The notes under the pieces were generated by a model. The model did not search any database, had not been told where the DNA came from, and saw only the letters and a list, made by a program, of their open reading frames with translations. Positions 9,638 to 21,195 of a stretch of DNA of 64,000 nucleotides are shown in pieces; positions within the stretch are counted from its first letter, which is position 1, and each line of letters begins with the position of its first letter. Position numbers and translations under genes: made by a program. Origin of the DNA: Tubiluchus corallicola (Eukaryota > Priapulida > Priapulimorpha > Priapulimorphida > Tubiluchidae); NCBI GenBank assembly GCA_030141605.1, contig JAQGDQ010000180.1:188001-252000 (forward strand), in the 5' to 3' direction.

Positions 9638-12600
9638 CTAGCAAGTTTACATGTGTACTTGAGTCAACAAAAGTCTGTAAATTAATTACATTTACGCAAT
9701 TAACGTATACTACTTACACATTTTACGGTGTAATCCTGTGGATTAAAGCCATGTAACAACTTTAAATTTGGTCATAATTGACCAAATGACATTTTTACAT
9801 AAACACAGTTAAATACTATGCTAGAATAACTGAACTTCTGACTGAACTATAGAAATTTCTTAACGCGTACTTTCATCAAAGCTTGCCTTCACAGCATTCA
9901 TGCTGCCCTGCAGTCACTACTTTACGTCATTTTTTTCAAATATGCCGGCAGCGACGTTCATTTGGCAGGAGATAAAAAATATTTAAACTTCTTTTACATT
10001 TTTAAGTAAAGATTCTATGAGTAAATCTTGTGTGGTGATTTCGATATTTTTAATTGGATATTAAAATGCAATAAATGTTGTTCGAGGGTTGGTTCTTCCT
10101 TCAACTGGTGCATAATAGACTCTGCCTATATAAACTGGTTGTATGTTTGCAAATTTACCACTGATGAATACAGCAGTAGTCTGTCGAAACGTTTGACATG
10201 ATTATAACTTTGTAAAGTAAAGGTTTTAACCAAGTAACTTCCGTAGTAAACTGCTAATGTGAACACCACAATTTTAGCATGTTTACCTGTACAGTAAACG
10301 ACGAAATACACGAGGGAGATGATAGCTCCGTTTCAGTGATGTTGGCTGGTTTAATCACGTGACATAAGACCACTTCCTGAAAGAAGACGGCAATATTTTA
10401 AAAGTTCTATACAATTATAAAATTTGAAGCTCTTACATCATTCATTCATGTGTATTTCTGTTGCAATTAACTAGCCTTATGTCTAGAGCCCAGTGCCGCG
10501 CTGTTTCAGCTGAGCTCCAGCTGGTTTATTTCTACAGTTGTCCTAGCCGGTAAGAGACTCAGCTTTAGTTGCGCCAGCCGCCGCCAGCAACTGACTCAGC
10601 TTCAGCCGAGCTAGCTGATTTACTGTGTTAGTCAGTTGATGTAATACCGACTACTCAGCTTCAGCCGAGCTAGCTGATTTACTGTGTGAGTCAGTTGATG
10701 TAGTAGCAACTGACTCAGCTTCAGCCGAGCTAGCTGATTTACTGTGAGAGTCAGCTGAAGTAGTAGCAACGGACTCAGATTCAGCCGAGCTAGCTGATAT
10801 ACTGTATGAATCAGCTGATGTAGTAGCAACTGACTCAGCTGTAGCTGAACTAGCTGATTTACTGTGTGAGTCAGTTGATGTAGTAGCAGTTGACTCAGCT
10901 TCAGTCTCTGCTTAAGCCATTTTAGAAAGGAAAAAAGTCAGTCAGAGCAAAAGATTGAGATTCAAAGAATACATCACTTGAGTTACAAAAATTTTATTAG
11001 CAAGTTGTTTTCTTCACAAGAGAAAGACGCATTTTGTTCAGATTTTTATAACAAACAGTTTGACTCTCAATAAACAATAAAACACTATGACACACGCAGA
11101 ATTTCGACTGACCTTTGCAACCTGCTCAGAAATTCTATTCAAAGCAGAAAGAGAATGCCATGATGCAGCCAACTCATTGCCAATAGGTTCAAATGTCTTA
11201 CCATCTAGATACTTTATCAGAACCGAGTAAGTGGAATGGTAGAAAGGGGGCCCATCTTTATACAAATCTAAAAAAACAAAAGAACTGACAAATAATGTTG
11301 CAAAACAGTGAAATAAAAATGTGAACCCTAAAAATACTGGCACACAACTCATTTTTTACAAATACATAACTCTTTCTTTTTCCCATAGATGGCACCAGTT
11401 GTTAGCAATGCTGTACCTTCAAAAATACAAAACTATAAATACTGATACAGCTCAATGTTTCCCATTACCCGCAGCTCAAATTATTACCTCCACAGCAAAA
11501 AATTTACAATCATTAAGATTTTAATTTTTTAAAATGTTTCTGTTAACTTTAAATCTAACAAAAACAGGATAAGCAGTTTTCCGTCAGCAAAATTATTACT
11601 GGTAAAAAGTATACATTTTATTAACATGGCACTACACTTTATCATTTATGTCGTTAGCACTAATTAAACTATTGTGCAGGAAATATTTGTGCAGATTTCT
11701 TTAAACACAAAGTTTTGCTTGAGTCCAGTAATATCATAAGAAAATGCAACTAAATTATCAACTTTATCTAAATTACATCAGTTCTCTTTAAACGTTCCTA
11801 TATGTGTGCTTGGATAGCAAAATCGTCCGTAAGTGAAGAACTGCTTTTAAAAATATTATTACTGAGCAACGCTCAACACTGTTGAAGAAGGGAAGATTTT
11901 TAACACAAAATGTCTTATTTACTTTTTATTTTAAAACTCTATTGCTTGCAAAAAATATGAGTGTGAGTGCACAGCAAAATCGTTCATAAGTCGGCAATTA
12001 CGCTTTCCTAGTTATTCACATATCCTGACTCTTCATTTCATGAGGATTATTTTGATACCAAGCACAATGCTCTATGTTATTTCTAAGCTGAGATAATCCA
12101 CATTGAAGTTGAACAGCAGGGTATGCACTGAAAAACATAACCTTGAGAAAATCACTGTCAATGCTAGCCATTGTTTTTTGTTGCATTTCTACAAAACACT
12201 TAGCAGCCGAACAAATGTTGGTTGCTACGAACTTTACAAGAACACATTGAAGTTATGTTTAAATCCAGTAGATGGCTCTTCCAGGCAAAGATCTGGTCTT
12301 GTCAACAAAAAAGCTGAAGCAAAATGACAGCTTCCACGAGCTACAATCTGAGTTTGAAAATAAGTTTTTTACAATTGGATTACTAGGTTCTAGACAAAAA
12401 AGTGGGTGTGGGGTTATAAAATTAAATTTTTAGTATTTCTTGAATATTTGCCAGATACTGGAATATAATAGTCCTATATATATATATATATATATATAGG
12501 GAGCACTTGTTTTCATAAAAAACAAAAAAATTGATATTTGACCAAATTTTTGGTGCATTCTACTTTCAAGCATCATAACATAGTTTCAACTACGCCGACT

Positions 12601-15600
12601 TATGGACGGTTTTGGTTTGGAAGCACACATATAAAGTTAACCATGATATTATATAAGTATTAACAACTGTTCTGGTAACGAAGAGTATTATTTTTTTTTG
12701 CTAACATGAGTAATCAGTTTTCGAATGAATATCCAACTTACTGTAATGCACGCCGTATTTTAGACCAGGCTTTACAATCCAACCTTTGGCCGTGTAGTAA
12801 TGATAAGCTACGTAACTAGGAACAAATTCTTTTTGTCGCGATGTAAACAGCTGCCACATTTGCTGAATGGACAGCGGTTTCTCCTGAGACAAAAAATTAA
12901 CAATGGATTAGAATAATAGACAAGTTATTATATTTCACACGGTTATTGATGACAAAAACAGTTGAAATTTTTAAATTAAGTACCACAGTCCACAGACTTG
13001 TTTTGCAATAAGCATTTTCACAATTCCAGCGATTGATGATGATCGTAAAAAGGCCAAAGGTTAAGTGTACCAGACAACGCATTTGTGTACACTTGACAAT
13101 TCCCCGCAGTCCATGCTCTTGTAATAGCAACACTTTTAATAGCTAGCTAGAACCTTACCTAGTTCATTTTTTCTTGTTCCCAAACAAGATTCTGCTAGTA
13201 AATCACTCTATGCTCAGACTAATGCATAAGTCCATGTAAAATAACTGAAGGTACTGAATTGATGTGGCAAACGGCTCGGCTTTACACACACGTCGTGTGA
13301 CGATTGTAATTAAGACATGTTGCTGTGACACTTAACCTTTGACCTACAGCACCTGTGTGTGCACAAGGAAACTGTGAAAAGGCTTATTGCACTCGTGTAA
13401 TTACATTTAGTAGCAACAAGTAAACTCATAACAATGAAATAAATAAATAAATAGGATACTTACTCCACTTGGCGGATGCACTGAAAGTACGCCTAATCCA
13501 TATGTCAAAAAGAAGGCCTGCAAATGATAACACTAAAAGGTAATTTCAAAACAAACTATATATACATTTAAACCAAAGCTATACCCAATGTTAAGCTGTA
13601 TGTCAAAACAATCTACTCCTTAAATTATTGAAAGGAAACGAACGATTTTTTTCAAAAATGAGTTACGCGAAAGAATTATTACCACACAAACGCAATTTCA
13701 CGTACATGCCACTAGTTCTTCGCTGTTACATGCACATAAAGCAGGTGCTGTACCTCTCCGTTCAGACGTGTTAGTTTCTGACGAACTACACACGTTCGAC
13801 AGCTCGTGCGTGAACACAACAGAAAATTTGAAATTTGTCTTAAAACTTGCCTAGTTTTAGTACAACATGCTAAATATCTTATAGTACCACTGTACTTCAA
13901 TTTTCGCTTTCGCAAACACGCGCAACATGCTCGTGGAATATTTTTGCTGTTTGAAAATTATGTTAGCTTGTGGTGTCATCAATAACTGGGCTCACCGGCC
14001 ATTAATTTAGATTTTGATCTATTATTTAATTATCAGAAATGCTTTTGCAGTATCAATTGTCCTAAAATGTATACTTTTTATCAGACTTGAAAATGAGGCA
14101 TATCAAAAATCATCCTGCTTCCTTTAAGAAGATTAGAAAGTTTGATTTTCAACAAGAAAAAATTTGTTTTCTTTCATTTTTATTGCAAAACAGTTTATCA
14201 TACATAAAAAAAAGAATAATCAATATTTTTAGAAACTCGACGATGATGATTATGTTATCTAATTGATCATTTTGAATCACACTAATATAACTATTTGTGC
14301 TAGCTGGCTAGCTGATTTTTTTTAAAAGAAACATTAGCAAAACATAGAGAAAGAAAACTGTGAATAATACAGAAAAGATACGTACTTCTTCAAAAGTCAG
14401 GATTAAATGTGTTCCCTTGTCATATACCGAATATACAGACTTGTTATGAGACGACTTTCTTCTGACACTTTCCAAATTGTCCGCATGGGCTGGTCCTGTC
14501 TCTACCTTACCGGACTCACTAACCTGCCGAGCAGCAGTACGGGCCTCAAGTTTGTCATCTTCAATGATTATAACATCTTTGTCGTCATCGTGTGACTTTC
14601 CTCTTTGATCATCACATACTACATCTATGTCCATTGTCTCATCACTGTCTTCTAATAAGAACACATCTTTATCTTCATCTGGCGATGGTTGTCCCGAAAC
14701 TTCTTTTTGATCAAAAACATCGCGATGCATGCAAGACCTCAACGAACAGTTTTTGTCGGGACCAGCAGTAGATTCACTATTATTCACAGGTATCTGGTTT
14801 TGGGAAACTGTTTCAGTTTCCATTATTTCAATATCTGCAGTCAATTCTTTCCGTTCATAACTTTCATGCATTTCTGCACTAGTGCCAGAACCTATTAGAC
14901 CTACATTTTCATCATCTAAGCATACATGTCCTTCAGTAACGTCAACTTCGTTTTCTTGATTTTCGCTGGATGATTCAACGTCTTCAACAACAGCTACTGT
15001 TCCAGATGCTTCATCAACTTTGACAACGGGCACAGCTGCCAAATCACAAGGCACGGTATTAGTTTGTTCAGGTGTGCTTTGCATCGTATACGAAATACTA
15101 GAGTTTGTATTCGAACTATCACCTTTGTCCAGATCAACTTCAATCAGAGTTGGAATGATGTCATCTTCCAGCAACTTAGCGTCCGTCTTTCCTGCACATT
15201 CCGCAGATGCAGATTTTCCTTGTTCTCCTGATGACTTCTTAAGAGATGAGTCTACTTCAGCTTCGTCACTATGTTTCATCAATGTTTGTTTTGCAGTGTT
15301 AATCTGCAGTGCAGAACATGACTCATATGTTGTGTTATCCACAAATGCAGACTCTTCTAAAAGGAAATAGATAGTTATTATTTCACAAATCAATTGCTGT
15401 AACATAAGTCTGCTTGCAAACCAAAACCATCCACAAGTCGGCATAGTTAAAACTATGTTATCCTGCTTCAAAGTAGAATACACCAAAAATTTGGTCTAAT
15501 GCCAATTTTTTTTGAAAAAACAAATGCTAAACATGTTGGACTTTTATATTCTAGGATCAAATTATCAAGAAAATGCTTAAAAAATACTACAAGTCTAATT

Positions 15601-18600
15601 TTATAACCCCTCCCTAATAATATCAGAATTAAAATTTTTTGAATAAACTTCGAAGTAGCAATAAAGGTAACAGCATGCACAAAAAACTTAATTTAGCTAC
15701 GAGGTGGCGAAAATAGTACTCTATAGCATTATAAGCACATATAATAATTAATCTATGTAACCAAAATAATTAAGAATCATATTAAGCAAAGAAAACATAA
15801 CGCAAAACACTATACCTTTGCTACCTGATGTTATTAAAATCACATCGTTGCTTTCTAAACTATCAGCTTCTTTACTTCCACAAGGTTCAAGCTGCTTTGA
15901 AACTCTGCTGACAAAAACTGGTGCCAGTGGATTCAATGGTCTGTTGAAGACAAGAAAGAACACGTTTAACACTGTATGATTTAGCAAAAACACATTTTTC
16001 ATAAAGGTAAAACAACTCATTGCGACTCAACGATTTCTTGTGCTGCCAGTGCATTCAATGGTCTGTTGAAGACAAGAAAGAACACGTTTAACACTGTATG
16101 ATTTAGCAAAACAGACTAAAATCCTAATTAACGGCAGGCGAGGGCAAACTATTGATGACATCAAAAATTAACATAATTTTCAACATCAAAAACATTCCAC
16201 GAGCGTGTCGCACGTGTTTGTGAAAGAAAAAATTGAAGTACAGTGCTACTGTAAGATATTCAGTGTGTTGTACTAAAATAGGCAAGTTTTAAGATAAAAA
16301 TTCAAAATTCAAGTTTACCGCTATGCTCACGCATGACCTGTCGAACGTGTAGTTCGTCACAAACTAACGCATCTGAACTGAGAAGTACAGCACCTGTTCT
16401 TGTGCAATGCGTTTTCGAAATGCAGGCGCTAGTTCCAGTCTAACTAGCTAATGCATGTAACAGTGAAGAACTAGTGGTGCGAGCGCGAAATTTCGTTTGT
16501 GTGGTAATAATTCTTTTACGTAAATCATTCTTTAAAAAATAATACGTTTCCTTTCAACATTTTAAATGTAGATTGTTTTGACCTACAGTTTAACATTAGG
16601 TCCGGTTTTGCTTTAAGAAAAATTATGAAGTCCACCAATTATATCACAATTCTCAAGTGAATCGCAGTTACTGCTGCACCTGAAAATGTCTATACAGCAA
16701 TAATATAAATTAACTTCATGTTTAATGGACAGTTTTTTTTTGCAAATTTCTTTGTTACATTTTTCTACGTTTAAGTGAAAACGTTAAAATAAACTCAGTG
16801 ACCTGTTCTTTCCTTTAAGGAGGAAAATGTAATGCCATTGTCTAAGCCTCTTACGTTATATATATTTTACTATTACTAATACTAATACTAATACTGACAT
16901 TTTTGACAATGTTTACAAAACAACTGCTAAATTTAATAAATAAAGAATGGTTGCTCTACAAGAGTTACTGCCACTACTACACTACACACTGTGAGCTTGC
17001 ACAGCGATTTTGACAAAGTTCACAAAAAGTCTAGTTACATGTTTCGCTGCCAATTCAACCTCAATATATCTTACGTTATATTAAGCCTCTGACACAACAG
17101 TCATCTAGACGATAGATGATTGCATTTAATCATCTAGTACACACAGTATTGAAAGTATGCAGTAGAAATTATGTAGGAAATCACATCAGGACTTCACAAA
17201 AAGCCCATGAGCATCAACATTCCTCTGTGTTGGTAAATGTGTATAATTACATGTTCTAGAAACAATAGCTTTTGGATGGCTAACCTCCGCTGAACATACC
17301 CTGAACATAACCTGAGCCTCCGATAAAACAAAACCTTTGCCAGTCTAACCCAGCAAAAAAAGCTAGAAGCAGTAGACCAGAATAAGTCTAATTCACATAA
17401 ACTCACGTGTGCTTTGGTAAAACAGCAGGTTCAATAACATAGTTGTCAGGTTGGTCATCATGATTCTGGCCAGTTCTCAAAGTCCCAAAGCAGCCCTACA
17501 GTAAAGAAAAAGATTTCCTTTGACAATGCTTTAAAATATTCACCTTAGAATTAAAATCAAAATGAAAATTGAAATAAAATCCAAATAGGTTAAATGTGAC
17601 ATCTTAACAATCTGATGCTGGGTACATAAACACCTTTGACTCACTGTCTGAATCTTACTACTTATAAACACCTGGCTAAAAATGACTTATAAACAGCAAC
17701 TGACTCTCATATTCATTTTTCCACAAAGTTTAGGACTGTTTACTTGCTAAATCTGTTCGAAATTTGCAAAGGAGTCAAAATCAAGCTGGAAAATAAACAC
17801 TTCAAAAGCAATTATGGCATACAGAAATTAAACTTAATAACAACTACACATCGTGGAATTCGAAAATTTGGCAAAACATGTATAGTTATCACATTCCAAC
17901 CAACATCTTTAAGTGGTTAAATAAGGCAAACCATTGAGCTATTGTTATTAGCCATCTTCTATAACAGTCAAGGAATTTGTCCTACGTTAAACAAACTCAA
18001 ATGTTATTTGCCTTAAAAGAAAACCGGACGATTGTGTAAACATTACTTCAGAATAAAGAATGATCTAAAATATTGAAAACTACAATAGCTTTTTTTATAT
18101 CAAACATTTATATTACATTAAACATATTTTATTACATTAAATAATAATTACCTCAAACACTCAAATTTCTTCAAACTTTCAAAGCTACGCACGGCTTAGT
18201 GAATCTACTAAGATTGGCAACGGCACTTTTTTGTCACATGCGCGTGGCCAACAAATATAAGGCGGCACCATGATCATGAACTGCTGTGTTAGTTTCTGAT
18301 GTCACATGACATAGAGTCCTTTTTCGTGACATCACGCATTCAAGCAGTACAGTAACACTTACACAAACGTGCTTGACGCAAAAGAGAAGATGCCTGCCAT
18401 TGCACAAACTGTGGTTAGTTTCTGACTTAGGCAATAGCTGTGTTCCGTTGCCGTTAATTAACTTTCTAAGCTAAACATTTAAATATAAGAAATCAATTAC
18501 TAACTTTACAGGCAAAAGAACATACATTTTGGACAGTAAATTAAAATGAGACTGAATCTAAACAATCATCCAGTTTTCCTTTAAATGCAGTATTAAAAAA

Positions 18601-18797
18601 TAATAAAGTTAATTATTCACCCTAGTGGTCAAAAGAGCAATGTGGTCTGGATCATTGACTATCACAGACCGGTGAGATAACGAACCGATGAAATGTTTTA
18701 GAGTACCGTCATCATCACGGATGAATGGAAACGGATGCGGACTCCAATGTGGAGCTCGCCTCTTCCGTCTAGCTTTGGTAAACTTCACCGACGTCAT
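9608..18797 (-). CDS. TSEN2: tRNA-splicing endonuclease subunit Sen2 (TSEN2 homologue), nine-exon gene
   Basis: TSEN2 is the catalytic subunit of the heterotetrameric tRNA-splicing endonuclease that cuts the 5' splice site of intron-containing pre-tRNAs. Exons, in transcript order: 18797-18621, 17495-17407, 15940-15816, 15356-14386, 13517-13464, 12883-12742, 11267-11113, 10376-10287, 9637-9608. All junctions are GT-AG and in phase, giving 1,833 nt and 610 aa. The N-terminus has the basic KRR-type start and HPFPF block of the family. Residues about 131-454 are an acidic, probably disordered insert. The endonuclease fold begins near residue 455 (AFFLTYGLG) and includes YVAYHYYTAKGW. The triad is complete: Tyr522 and His530 in LYKDGPPFYH, and Lys571 in EQVAK, followed by VLCHVIKP. 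Spacing Tyr to His is 8, as in human Y369/H377. The start is the first ATG matching the family N-terminus. Exon 9 is the least certain part. Confidence 0.9.
10287..10376 (-). CDS. TSEN2: TSEN2 exon 8
   Basis: Begins EVVLCHVIKPANITETEL and ends at FTVQ. It matches the human segment after the catalytic Lys (ELMLCYLIKP..VQ). Acceptor CTTCTTTCAG, donor CAG|GTAAAC. Confidence 0.87.
10550..10912. repeat. 60-bp minisatellite in TSEN2 intron 7
   Basis: About six copies of a 60-bp unit containing CAGCTTCAGCCGAGCTAGCT. On the TSEN2 strand four copies form one open frame of 20-residue Ser/Ala-rich units (VATTSTDSHSKSASSAEAES), open from just after a TAA at 10910 and ending at a TAG near 10656. Downstream copies carry a 1-bp deletion and stops. 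Confidence 0.9.
11113..11267 (-). CDS. TSEN2: TSEN2 exon 7 (catalytic residues)
   Basis: Encodes LYKDGPPFYHSTYSVLIKYL to NRISEQVAK. It contains the catalytic Tyr522 and His530, and ends exactly on Lys571. The acceptor follows a run of T. The donor AAG|GTCAGT has an unusual C at +3. Confidence 0.92.
11534..11834 (-). mobile_element. Repeat copy in TSEN2 intron 6, twin of 51265-51551
   Basis: Nearly identical, in reverse complement, to 51265-51551 apart from a few small indels and substitutions. One end carries GCACACATATAGG and CGTCCGTAAGT motifs of family C. The close match implies recent copying. Confidence 0.8.
11966..12632 (-). mobile_element. MITE family C copy in TSEN2 intron 6
   Basis: The ends near GTCCATAAGTCGG and CCGACTTATGGACG form inverted repeats. 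The internal AACAATGGCTGACTTT and CCATCTACTGGATTTAAAC segments match copies at 40014, 45325 and 50660. Confidence 0.8.
12480..12499. repeat. (TA)n microsatellite
   Basis: About ten TA units inside the family-C element. Confidence 0.9.
12742..12883 (-). CDS. TSEN2: TSEN2 exon 6
   Basis: Encodes EKPLSIQQMWQLF through YVAYHYYTAKGWIVKPGL and KYGVHY, the most conserved block before the active site. Acceptor TTTGTCTCAG, donor A|GTAAGT (phase 1). Confidence 0.92.
13007..13388 (+). mobile_element. MITE family B copy in TSEN2 intron 5
   Basis: Ends GCAATAAGCATTTTCACA and TGTGAAAAGGCTTATTGC form an inverted repeat. It sits 75 bp before exon 5 on the TSEN2 strand. Confidence 0.82.
13464..13517 (-). 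CDS. TSEN2: TSEN2 exon 5
   Basis: A 54-nt exon encoding AFFLTYGLGVLSVHPPSG, the first helix block of the endonuclease region (human AFFL..ALGCLS). Acceptor TTTGCAG, donor GGA|GTAAGT; both phase 0. Confidence 0.88.
13568..14127 (+). mobile_element. TTAA MITE family D copy in TSEN2 intron 4
   Basis: Bounded by TTAA at both ends (TTAAACCAAAG and TCCTTTAA). The interior (TAGTTCTTCGCTGTTACATG, GAATATTTTTGCTGTT) is shared with 46767-47384 and, inverted, 16110-16616. Confidence 0.78.
14386..15356 (-). CDS. TSEN2: TSEN2 exon 4 (long acidic exon)
   Basis: The largest exon, 971 nt, residues 131-454. It is rich in Asp, Glu, Ser and Thr with no recognisable fold, so it is probably disordered. It holds acid-flanked hydrophobic clusters DVFLLEDSDE (361-370) and DVIIIEDD (391-398). 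Acceptor CTTTTAG, donor GAA|GTACGT. The open frame continues past both splice sites, but those extensions do not match the family, and the 5' one runs into a repeat. Confidence 0.85.
15410..15620 (+). mobile_element. MITE family C fragment in TSEN2 intron 3
   Basis: Matches the left part of family C (CTTGCAAACCAAAACCATCC, ACCAAAAATTTGGTC, TTTTATAACCCCTCCC). It lies just upstream of exon 4 and supplies a false in-frame ATG extension at 15486. Confidence 0.8.
15816..15940 (-). CDS. TSEN2: TSEN2 exon 3
   Basis: Encodes residues 89-131, PLNPLAPVFVSRV through NDVILITSGSK. The acceptor is CAACAG and the donor GTATAG (phase 1). The acceptor region is duplicated 122 bp upstream at 16044-16106. Confidence 0.78.
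15922..16106. repeat. Duplicated exon-3 acceptor of TSEN2 (122-bp offset)
   Basis: About 70 bp containing ATTCAATGGTCTGTTGAAGA and ACACGTTTAACACTGTATG occurs twice, at 15922-15993 and 16044-16106. The copied part holds the first bases of exon 3, its AG acceptor and the tract upstream. Confidence 0.95.
16110..16616 (-). mobile_element. TTAA MITE family D copy, inverted
   Basis: Reads on the minus strand from TTAAAGCAAAACCGGACCTA. The interior matches the other D copies; the distal end is degraded. Confidence 0.75.
17407..17495 (-). CDS. TSEN2: TSEN2 exon 2
   Basis: Begins GGC TGC TTT GGG after an acceptor with a pyrimidine tract and TGTAG. It encodes GCFGTLRTG, which corresponds to the GYFGKG segment of vertebrate TSEN2. 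Donor GTGAGT, ending phase 2. Confidence 0.82.
18013..18584 (+). mobile_element. TTAA MITE family G copy in TSEN2 intron 1
   Basis: Starts TTAAAAGAAAACCGGACGAT and ends ATCATCCAGTTTTCCTTTAA, an inverted repeat of about 20 bp with TTAA at both ends. The inverse copy is at 58579-59122. Confidence 0.82.
18621..18797 (-). CDS. TSEN2: TSEN2 exon 1
   Basis: Encodes residues 1-59, starting MTSVKFTKARRKRRAP. The ATG is at 18797-18795. The open frame runs further upstream, but without an ATG or family similarity. The donor is AGG|GTGAAT (phase 0). Confidence 0.85.
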
Positions 18798-19084
18798 CCA
18801 GAGCAAAGATTTTCTTGCCAACTCTAAGTACGATATTCATAAAAACCTCTGAAATATGCAAAACTATAACAGATCTTATTTTACTCAATAGTGTGTACAT
18901 GAGTTACCATGGTAACCAACAGAAGCTAGAGCACAGTTGTGAAAGTTTTAGCTATTCTCTGTTTCTTGTAAATCCAGCAACTATTTTAGCTGTGACTAAA
19001 ATTAGGGAAAAAAGTATTGATGCTATAAAAAATGACCACCACAGGCTTGACACATAAATAACTCAAAATTTATATAGCCTTGAC

Positions 19085-19612
19085 CAGTGGCAGCTCGTAG
19101 CTAAATTATGGGGGGTGCTGTTTCAGAAAATCTTTTAGTCATTGTTTTAATACTGTGTAAAACAAAACAAAACATAATTACATAATTTTAATATTGTAAT
19201 TGTGATTTTAAACAAACAAACATATGAAAGTTTATAAACAAACTTGATAACATGCTAAATTAAAAAAATAATTTTTGCTTACTAATAGCCTAGATTTTCG
19301 CAGTTCATGCTTGATCCACTCACGGTAAGCATGTGACAATTGACAACAAACTGTGTGACAGACAGTACTTTTTCTACCTGAACTCAGACATGAGCGTATG
19401 GCCGCATGCGCACAACAGGCAAACACAGTGTCGCTGGAGTGCACTGCGCTGGGCTGTGAAGCAAACAGTACTACCCTCAGATGCTCTGCTTCTGTACAAG
19501 TATAAAGAAAGAACTAAAGAAAAATGACTCATTATATTGAATATTATCGATAATATTGAGTGAAAATGGGGGGTGCTGCAGTTCCACAGTACCTATACCT
19601 GAGCCGCCACTG
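19085..19612 (+). mobile_element. hAT-like MITE family E copy 1
   Basis: Ends CAGTGGCAGCTCGTAGC and GAGCCGCCACTG are inverted repeats. The flanks GCCTTGAC and GTCTTAAC are an 8-bp duplication with two differences. The interior matches 23370-23832. Confidence 0.83.
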
Positions 19613-19884
19613 GTCTTAACAAGTGGCTGATCGAATGTAAACAAAATGAATTCAAAATACAATGCAAACACAATAGGAACTAACTATTACAACTATAAGT
19701 TTCCAAAAATATTTTCATAAAAAGTTTTGAAATATCTTTGCAGACACCTAGAAGGCACACGCACTGTTAAGCATGTGTCTTTACCAGTCTGCAGTAATAT
19801 CATGGTGCTAAGTGTACAAAACCTGATGCATACGTAATGATCTAACGACAGTGGGGTTTACGCAAACTCATTGAAAATCTATCT

Positions 19885-20262
19885 AAAAGTGCGTTAGTGT
19901 TGATCTATCTAACATCTATCTAAAACTGTGTTAGTGTCTATCTATCTAAATTTATCTAAAACTGTGTTAGTGTCGATCTATCTAAAACTGTGTCAGCGTC
20001 GATCTATCTAAAATCTATCTAAAACTGTGTTAGTGTCTATCTATCTAAAACTATCTAAAATCTATCTAAAACTGTGTTAGTGTCTATCTATCTAAAACTA
20101 TCTAAAACTGTTTTAGTGTCTATCTATCTAAAACTATCTAAAATCTATCTAAAACTGTGTTAGTGTCTATCTATCTAAAACTGTGTTAGTGTTTATCTAT
20201 GCAAAACTATCTAAAATCTATCTAAAACTGCGCTAGTGTCTATCTATCTAAAACTGTGTTAG
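19885..20262. repeat. CTATCTAAAACTGTGTTAGTGT minisatellite
   Basis: Interleaved units of ATCTATCTAAAA and CTGTGTTAGTGTCT in a varying higher-order pattern. Confidence 0.93.
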
Positions 20263-20765
20263 TGTTGGCAGTCTATACATACATTCAAACGACTCATTTA
20301 TGTGTTTAAAATTGCTTTAATGTGCATAAAATCAAAACACTATGCCTCGTTGCTGTTCCAGGATTCTTCCCGTAGTTTATTTACGAGCAAGCGGCTGATA
20401 CCACGAATCTCTGCTGTCTAGAATTACACCGCCATGAAGTTGCTACAACCACTTGAAAGCACGTTCTGCTAAAAGCCCAGAAAATGTTTAGTTTAACAGT
20501 GTGGTACACGGCATTGAGTATCAAGTTCATATCCTGAACACCAAGTGGCGTTTTTAATGCCTGCAAACGCTTATATAAGCATTAAATACAAAAAACTGTT
20601 TGCACGACATCTACCATGATACAAGCAGATTGATCTTATTAAAAAAACTGCAATTACCGATGTCATTTTCAGTATTAAATAGATTTTCAAAATTAATTTT
20701 AAAAAAGCACAACCCTAGTGAACATAGTGGAGGACAGGTAATTATTACAAAATGTAATAATTACT
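20263..20765. other. Intergenic DNA without recognised features
   Basis: No shared repeat or credible exon seen. Confidence 0.4.
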
Positions 20766-20767
20766 TA

Positions 20768-20797
20768 CATTATTATTATTATTATTATTATTATTAA
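20768..20797. repeat. (TTA)n microsatellite
   Basis: About ten units of the trinucleotide. Confidence 0.9.
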
Positions 20798-20876
20798 TCA
20801 TACTAATTATATCATTACATTTGGTAATTATAAATTATTACAAAAATCCACACAAAAAGTGATCTGTGCAGGGCCA

Positions 20877-21195
20877 TGTTAGGATATTGGCTAGTATAGG
20901 CTGGAGTCTAGGGCACCTCAACCTTGTGGGGGGAGGGGGACGAGAGGGGCCTGCTAAAAGATTTTCAAACACAATTTTTTTTCAAAAATGAGTATAAAAT
21001 GGTTTGCATTGCTGCATGATTCATTTAACTTAAAATAAGATTTCAACTTTAGAAAAAAGGAAGCACCAGAGTCTGAAAACCCAATTTTAAAAAAAGGGAC
21101 CCCTGTTTGTGGCCAATTGTTTGAGAAAAGGGGCCCCTGACTCCATAATTTCATGAGCCTAGGAGCCCCACAAGGTCAGAATCTGGCCCTTGAAC
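20877..21195. mobile_element. Possible hAT-like MITE
   Basis: Begins GTGCAGGGCCATGTTAGG and ends AATCTGGCCCTTGAAC, a short imperfect inverted repeat of CAGGGCCA type. Only one copy was seen, so this is tentative. Confidence 0.4.

Noticed and set aside
10632-10829. Leu/Gln-rich repeat frame on the minus strand
   Set aside because: A second frame of the same 60-bp minisatellite. The Ser/Ala-rich frame is the better candidate, and even that is unproven.
14308-15486. A single 392-codon gene on the minus strand
   Set aside because: Only 15356-14386 is TSEN2 exon 4. The N-terminal extension lies in an intron with a family-C MITE fragment, and the C-terminal extension runs past a good donor into intron.
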